IMG/VR virus record: IMGVR_UViG_3300031857_000813
Span: 1-32,511 of that record
Reading direction: 5' to 3' (one strand)
Origin: a virus
Length of the DNA stretch: 32,511 nt
Below the pieces are notes generated by a model. The model did no database searches. It worked only from the letters and a program-made list of their open reading frames with translations, and had not been told where the DNA came from. Each line of letters starts with the position of its first letter. Position 1 is the stretch's first letter. Shown here piece after piece: positions 29,129-32,511 of the stretch. Position numbers and translations under genes: made by a program.

Positions 29129-31291
29129 ATGTCACAACCAATTTGGGAAACCCCTGCAGGACTGTTAGGAAGCTATTCTTCAACATCGCCATTTAATGTT
29201 GAAATAAGAGCCTTACCAGTATATCCAGCTTTACTATTAGACTACAAGTTATTAAATGGAAAACTTCCAGATAATTTTAAAATTAGTAATATAAACAATA
29301 CTTGCGTAATATCTGGTATACCAACAGGTGTCAATAAAAATACTACCTACACTTTTACGATCCGTGTTAATGATGAAATTGGTAATTTTGCTGATAGATC
29401 ATTTTCAATAGAATTATTGACAGCAGGGTTTCCAAAATTAACCACTCCTTCAGGTAATTTAGCGACAATTTTTGATAGTGAATTTTTTTCAATTGAAATT
29501 TCATATACTATTCCCATTAAAACTAATTCAGTCAAATTTTTCTTAGCTTCTGGTAATTTACCTGAAGGGTTATTTTTAGATGAAAACACTGGGATAATTT
29601 CAGGGTATCCAGTACCACCTATAGGTATTAACGGAATACCTACTTCAAGGAAAAGTGATTTTACAATTACATTGATAAGTGTATTAGGTAGTGTATCGTC
29701 ATCATATAGCATCACTGTAAAAAATGTTGAATTAGTTAATTCCACTATCAGTCCAAGAAGACCGGTTATCTTAAATTATTTTCCTAAAAGAATTCCGATA
29801 GACGAAACTGATCCTTATTATGAATATTACTTAGTTGATGGAAATACTATTCCAGTATTAAAAAGCGGTGATTTTTTCTCATTTAAAATAATAGGTTACG
29901 ATTTTGATGGTACAACGGTATCTTATTTTTTCGCAGATTTACCTCCTGGTCTTGTTGCTGACGTAAATACAGGTTGGGTAACTGGTACAATTAATATCGC
30001 CAAAGGAATAAGTCAATACATTTTTAAAGTGTTTGCATATAAATTAAATGGATTGTTTAGTGAAACATATCAATTTTATATTACTGTATCCAATGAGGTT
30101 GTTAATGATATTGTTTGGGAAACTGATAATTATTTAGGAACAGTTTATAATAACTCTATAAGTACATTAAAGATTAAAGCTACTTCAGATCAAACGCTTA
30201 CGTATAGACTAGTAGATGGAAAATTACCATCACAATTAGTTTTGGATACTGCAGGAGAAATCATAGGTCAAGTTGCATATCAACCCACAAGTGAATTATT
30301 AAAACAATTTACAAACACTACCTTTACATTTACAGTTGAAGCAACATCTTTAGATTACCCACTGGTATCAAGTCGAAAAACTTTTACATTAGATATATAT
30401 CAATTTTACGAAAAAGTTACGGAAAATGTTTATTTGAAGGCTTCACCTCCCTTAGCACAGAGATCGGTAATACAATCTTTATTAAATGACAATTCACTTA
30501 TTCCAAACGATTTTTTATATAGAGCAAATGATTATAATTTTGGTAAAGCAAGAGATGTTTCGTTTGTTCATGCATATGGTATCGAAGCAAGCAGTGCTGA
30601 AAATTACATAGAGGCGATGAAAAAAAATCACTATTGGAGAACTTTAACTTTAGGTGAAATAAAAACCGCAATAGCTAGAGATGAAAATAGTGACATAATT
30701 TATGAGGTTGTCTATAGTCAAATAATTGATAATTTAATTAATGAAAAGGGAGAAAGTATTTCTGAACAAATTAGGTGGCCCACTATTGTAAGTTTAGAAT
30801 TAGGTCCTTACCTAACCAGTGAAGATTTCCTGTATACAAGTTTTTCAAACGTTCAAAGTAATTTATTTTACACCAGTTTGACTCCAGGATCTACTAATGT
30901 ATTTTATCCAGCTAGTTTAGATAATATGACTGAGCAACTTATAAATAATTTGGGTAGTGATCGAAATAGTAATTTATTGCCAAAATGGATGAATACGCAA
31001 CAAGCAGATGGCAACGTTTTAGGATATACAAGAGCTTGGGTAATCTGCTACACATTGCCCGGTAAAGCAACTACTATCGCTAATAATATTAATCAAAATT
31101 GGCCTTATAAATTAAATGCAATTGATTTTACGATTGACAGATACTATATAGATAAGAGCAACACTTATAATTGGAACGACAATTTAAATATACCAAGTTG
31201 GAGTGATCTACCGAGTGCTACTCCTACACCTAATCCTATTAATTCAAAAGATTTTGTAATTACGTTCCCGCAAAAAACGATCACCCCATAA
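29129..31291 (+). CDS. Virion structural protein with Ig-like (putative He_PIG) repeats
   Basis: 720 residues. Residues 1-425 form about four ~100-residue Ig-like repeats with the putative-Ig pattern 'LP.....L....G.ISG.P': KLPDNFKISN..CVISGIPTG, NLPEGLFLDENTGIISGYP, DLPPGLVADVNTGWVTGTI, and KLPSQLVLDTAGEIIGQV. The phrase IWETPAGLLGSY at the start recurs as IVWETDNYLGTVY (~325). The C-terminal ~290 residues are a separate globular part (DVSFVHAYGIEASSAENYIE, VLGYTRAWVICYTLPGKA, LNAIDFTIDRYYID) of a kind I recall in large cyanophage structural proteins. Probably baseplate or fibre-linked. No Shine-Dalgarno: the start lies one base after the endolysin stop, so translation is coupled. Confidence 0.75.
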   Translation: MSQPIWETPAGLLGSYSSTSPFNVEIRALPVYPALLLDYKLLNGKLPDNFKISNINNTCVISGIPTGVNKNTTYTFTIRVNDEIGNFADRSFSIELLTAGFPKLTTPSGNLATIFDSEFFSIEISYTIPIKTNSVKFFLASGNLPEGLFLDENTGIISGYPVPPIGINGIPTSRKSDFTITLISVLGSVSSSYSITVKNVELVNSTISPRRPVILNYFPKRIPIDETDPYYEYYLVDGNTIPVLKSGDFFSFKIIGYDFDGTTVSYFFADLPPGLVADVNTGWVTGTINIAKGISQYIFKVFAYKLNGLFSETYQFYITVSNEVVNDIVWETDNYLGTVYNNSISTLKIKATSDQTLTYRLVDGKLPSQLVLDTAGEIIGQVAYQPTSELLKQFTNTTFTFTVEATSLDYPLVSSRKTFTLDIYQFYEKVTENVYLKASPPLAQRSVIQSLLNDNSLIPNDFLYRANDYNFGKARDVSFVHAYGIEASSAENYIEAMKKNHYWRTLTLGEIKTAIARDENSDIIYEVVYSQIIDNLINEKGESISEQIRWPTIVSLELGPYLTSEDFLYTSFSNVQSNLFYTSLTPGSTNVFYPASLDNMTEQLINNLGSDRNSNLLPKWMNTQQADGNVLGYTRAWVICYTLPGKATTIANNINQNWPYKLNAIDFTIDRYYIDKSNTYNWNDNLNIPSWSDLPSATPTPNPINSKDFVITFPQKTITP

Positions 31292-31296
31292 TTTGT

Positions 31297-31304
31297 AATA
31301 AATA
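31297..31304 (+). promoter_or_regulatory. Late promoter AATAAATA
   Basis: AATAAATA followed by G, 18 bases before the ATG at 31323; a weak GAAAG site lies between. Confidence 0.45.
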
Positions 31305-31322
31305 GTTACGAAAGAATAAAGT

Positions 31323-32348
31323 ATGAGTTCAATAAACACAAACAACATTAATGTAAATTATCCTGTTCCGGGTATAAACAACAGTACCCAAGGATTTAGA
31401 GACAATTTTACCTCAATTAAAACTAACCTTAATACAGCAGGTACTGAAATAACAGACTTGCAAAACAAGGTTGTGTTAAAAGCAGCACTAGATGGGGAAA
31501 CTCTTAACAATGATATGGCAAATACTTTAATTAGTAATGCTACTACTAGATCATTTAGAGCAAGTACTTATAATTTAGGTAATAATGTACAGGGAACAAC
31601 AACCATAAATGTAAGTCAAGGTGATGTTCAGTATGGAACTATAACAGCAAATACTACTTTTAATTTTGGTGGGTGGGCACCTGTTGGAACTCAGAGCAAT
31701 GTTGAACTATTTTTAACTATAGCAAATTCAAGTGCTTTTATTACCTTTCCCACTACAACAAATGATGGAAGTAATATACCTACAGTAGGTCTGTCATACA
31801 CTGCATTTCAATTAGAAAACTATGTAAGTAATACTACACCTACTCCTGGAAATACGTATACTAATCAAGTATCTATACCTGCTGGTGTTACACAAGTAAA
31901 TTATCTTATTTCTACTACCAATTGCGGAACATTGATGGATATTTATCCTATTAATAGGCCTAAAAAATCTACTGCAATTATAAATGGCACACCTGTTGTA
32001 ACAAATGTAGCAGCGACAAATACTATTACTGCTGCCACTAACAGCACAACGGTAACAGGCAGTGGTACTATATTTTTGACAGAACTAGTAGCAGGAAGAG
32101 TAATATTAAATTCTTCTAATGTTGTTATTGGTACTGTAAGTTCAATATCAAGTAATACTTCATTAACACTAACTGCTAATGCTAATGTGGCAGTTTCAGG
32201 AGCAGCTTATCATAGACAGTTACCAATTGGTAGTCCAGGAGATGTCACTGGAACAATCGAAACTGATGGCACATATATATACCTATGTACCGCGAACTAT
32301 GACGGCACAACCGCAATTTGGAAAAGAGTAACGCCTAGTTCCTACTAA
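31323..32348 (+). CDS. Fibre-like virion structural protein
   Basis: 341 residues. The first ~50 residues (NYPVPGINNSTQGFRDNFTS, IKTNLNTAGTEI) form an attachment-type module like the N-terminus of the fibre at 26407. Residues ~80-215 are beta-rich with few charges; ~215-300 contain Thr/Asn/Ala-rich repeats (NTITAATNSTTVTGSGTIF). The end is a short 'SPGDVTGTIETDGTYIYLC...AIWKRV' module, a common terminal cap of aquatic phage fibres and related to 'WxD' modules in gp14 and gp18 here. No enzyme motif is visible. Likely a short fibre or baseplate-attached protein. Confidence 0.75.
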   Translation: MSSINTNNINVNYPVPGINNSTQGFRDNFTSIKTNLNTAGTEITDLQNKVVLKAALDGETLNNDMANTLISNATTRSFRASTYNLGNNVQGTTTINVSQGDVQYGTITANTTFNFGGWAPVGTQSNVELFLTIANSSAFITFPTTTNDGSNIPTVGLSYTAFQLENYVSNTTPTPGNTYTNQVSIPAGVTQVNYLISTTNCGTLMDIYPINRPKKSTAIINGTPVVTNVAATNTITAATNSTTVTGSGTIFLTELVAGRVILNSSNVVIGTVSSISSNTSLTLTANANVAVSGAAYHRQLPIGSPGDVTGTIETDGTYIYLCTANYDGTTAIWKRVTPSSY

Positions 32349-32355
32349 CTAAATA
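32348..32355 (+). promoter_or_regulatory. Late-promoter-like ACTAAATA abutting a start codon
   Basis: Octamer ends 5 bases before the ATG at 32361, with predicted +1 at the ATG. It overlaps the stop of the upstream gene (32346-32348) by one base. No Shine-Dalgarno is present. Confidence 0.4.
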
Positions 32356-32360
32356 AATGA

Positions 32361-32511
32361 ATGCAACATCCATTCATTACAGACTTGTCAGACAAATCTT
32401 TGGAAGACCTTTCCAAAACTATATCTGATCTTAACCAAAAACTTAACTTTGCTTATCGTATGCAAAATGGTGCATTGATAAATCAATTACATATGGCTAT
32501 AGAAAGTTATA
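32361..32511 (+). CDS. Start of a small conserved-looking phage ORF (3' cut by window)
   Basis: At least 50 residues, open to the window edge. MQHPFITDLSDKSLEDLSKT is followed by ISDLNQKLNFAYRMQNGALI, an amphipathic helical pattern I recall as a small ORF of T4-like aquatic phages with no known function. There is no Shine-Dalgarno. An 8-bp hairpin, AATGAATG (32356-32363) / CATTCATT (32371-32378), covers the ATG. Confidence 0.72.
   Translation, partial: MQHPFITDLSDKSLEDLSKTISDLNQKLNFAYRMQNGALINQLHMAIESY

Overview
The window is a stretch of an AT-rich, T4-like myovirus (tailed phage) genome. Proteins resembling T4 gp1, gp4, gp13, gp14, gp15, gp16, gp18 and gp19 can be recognised by sequence. 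The style of the other structural proteins (long 'SATGN/TANN' fibre repeats, Ig-like putative-fibre domains, and small conserved ORFs seen in marine cyanophages and pelagiphages) suggests an aquatic relative of cyanophages and Pelagibacter myoviruses rather than an enteric T4. No host marker such as a photosynthesis gene is visible, so the host is not determined.

Layout: (1) 1-5451, + strand: the 3' part of a giant repetitive tail-fibre gene and a virion structural gene, closed by a strong terminator. (2) 5509-6192, +: a pirin-like cupin. It converges on a minus-strand block at 6172-9760 that reads, in transcription order, gp14 neck, gp15 tail completion, Nudix hydrolase. (3) 9883-11746, +: an operon of an unknown protein, a small conserved ORF and a MazG-like pyrophosphohydrolase, with a sigma70-type promoter. 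(4) 11788-13244, +: gp13 neck and dNMP kinase (gp1), converging on a minus-strand HNH-like zinc protein. (5) 13708-21281, +: a very long tail sheath gp18, tail tube gp19, a second tube-like protein, an unknown, head-completion gp4, small terminase gp16, a protein with a T4 internal-protein-like N-terminus, and a small membrane protein. (6) 21278-26308, +: a 1676-residue low-complexity charged protein, then a terminator. (7) 26407-32511, +: fibre with a peptidase-G2-like end, GH19 endolysin, Ig-like structural protein, another fibre-like protein, and the start of a small ORF cut by the window edge.

Regulation: most structural transcription units are preceded by (G/A)ATAAATA, close to the T4 late promoter TATAAATA. 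In at least four accessory genes without a Shine-Dalgarno the octamer ends exactly 5 nt before the ATG, which would give leaderless late mRNAs if T4 geometry holds. Upstream of gp13 the late octamer lies in a hairpin whose 3' arm covers the likely ribosome binding site, an arrangement like that of T4 gene e. The MazG operon and dNMP kinase carry sigma70-like -10 boxes instead, so nucleotide-metabolism genes are interleaved with virion genes. There is no gene-free stretch longer than about 125 bases.
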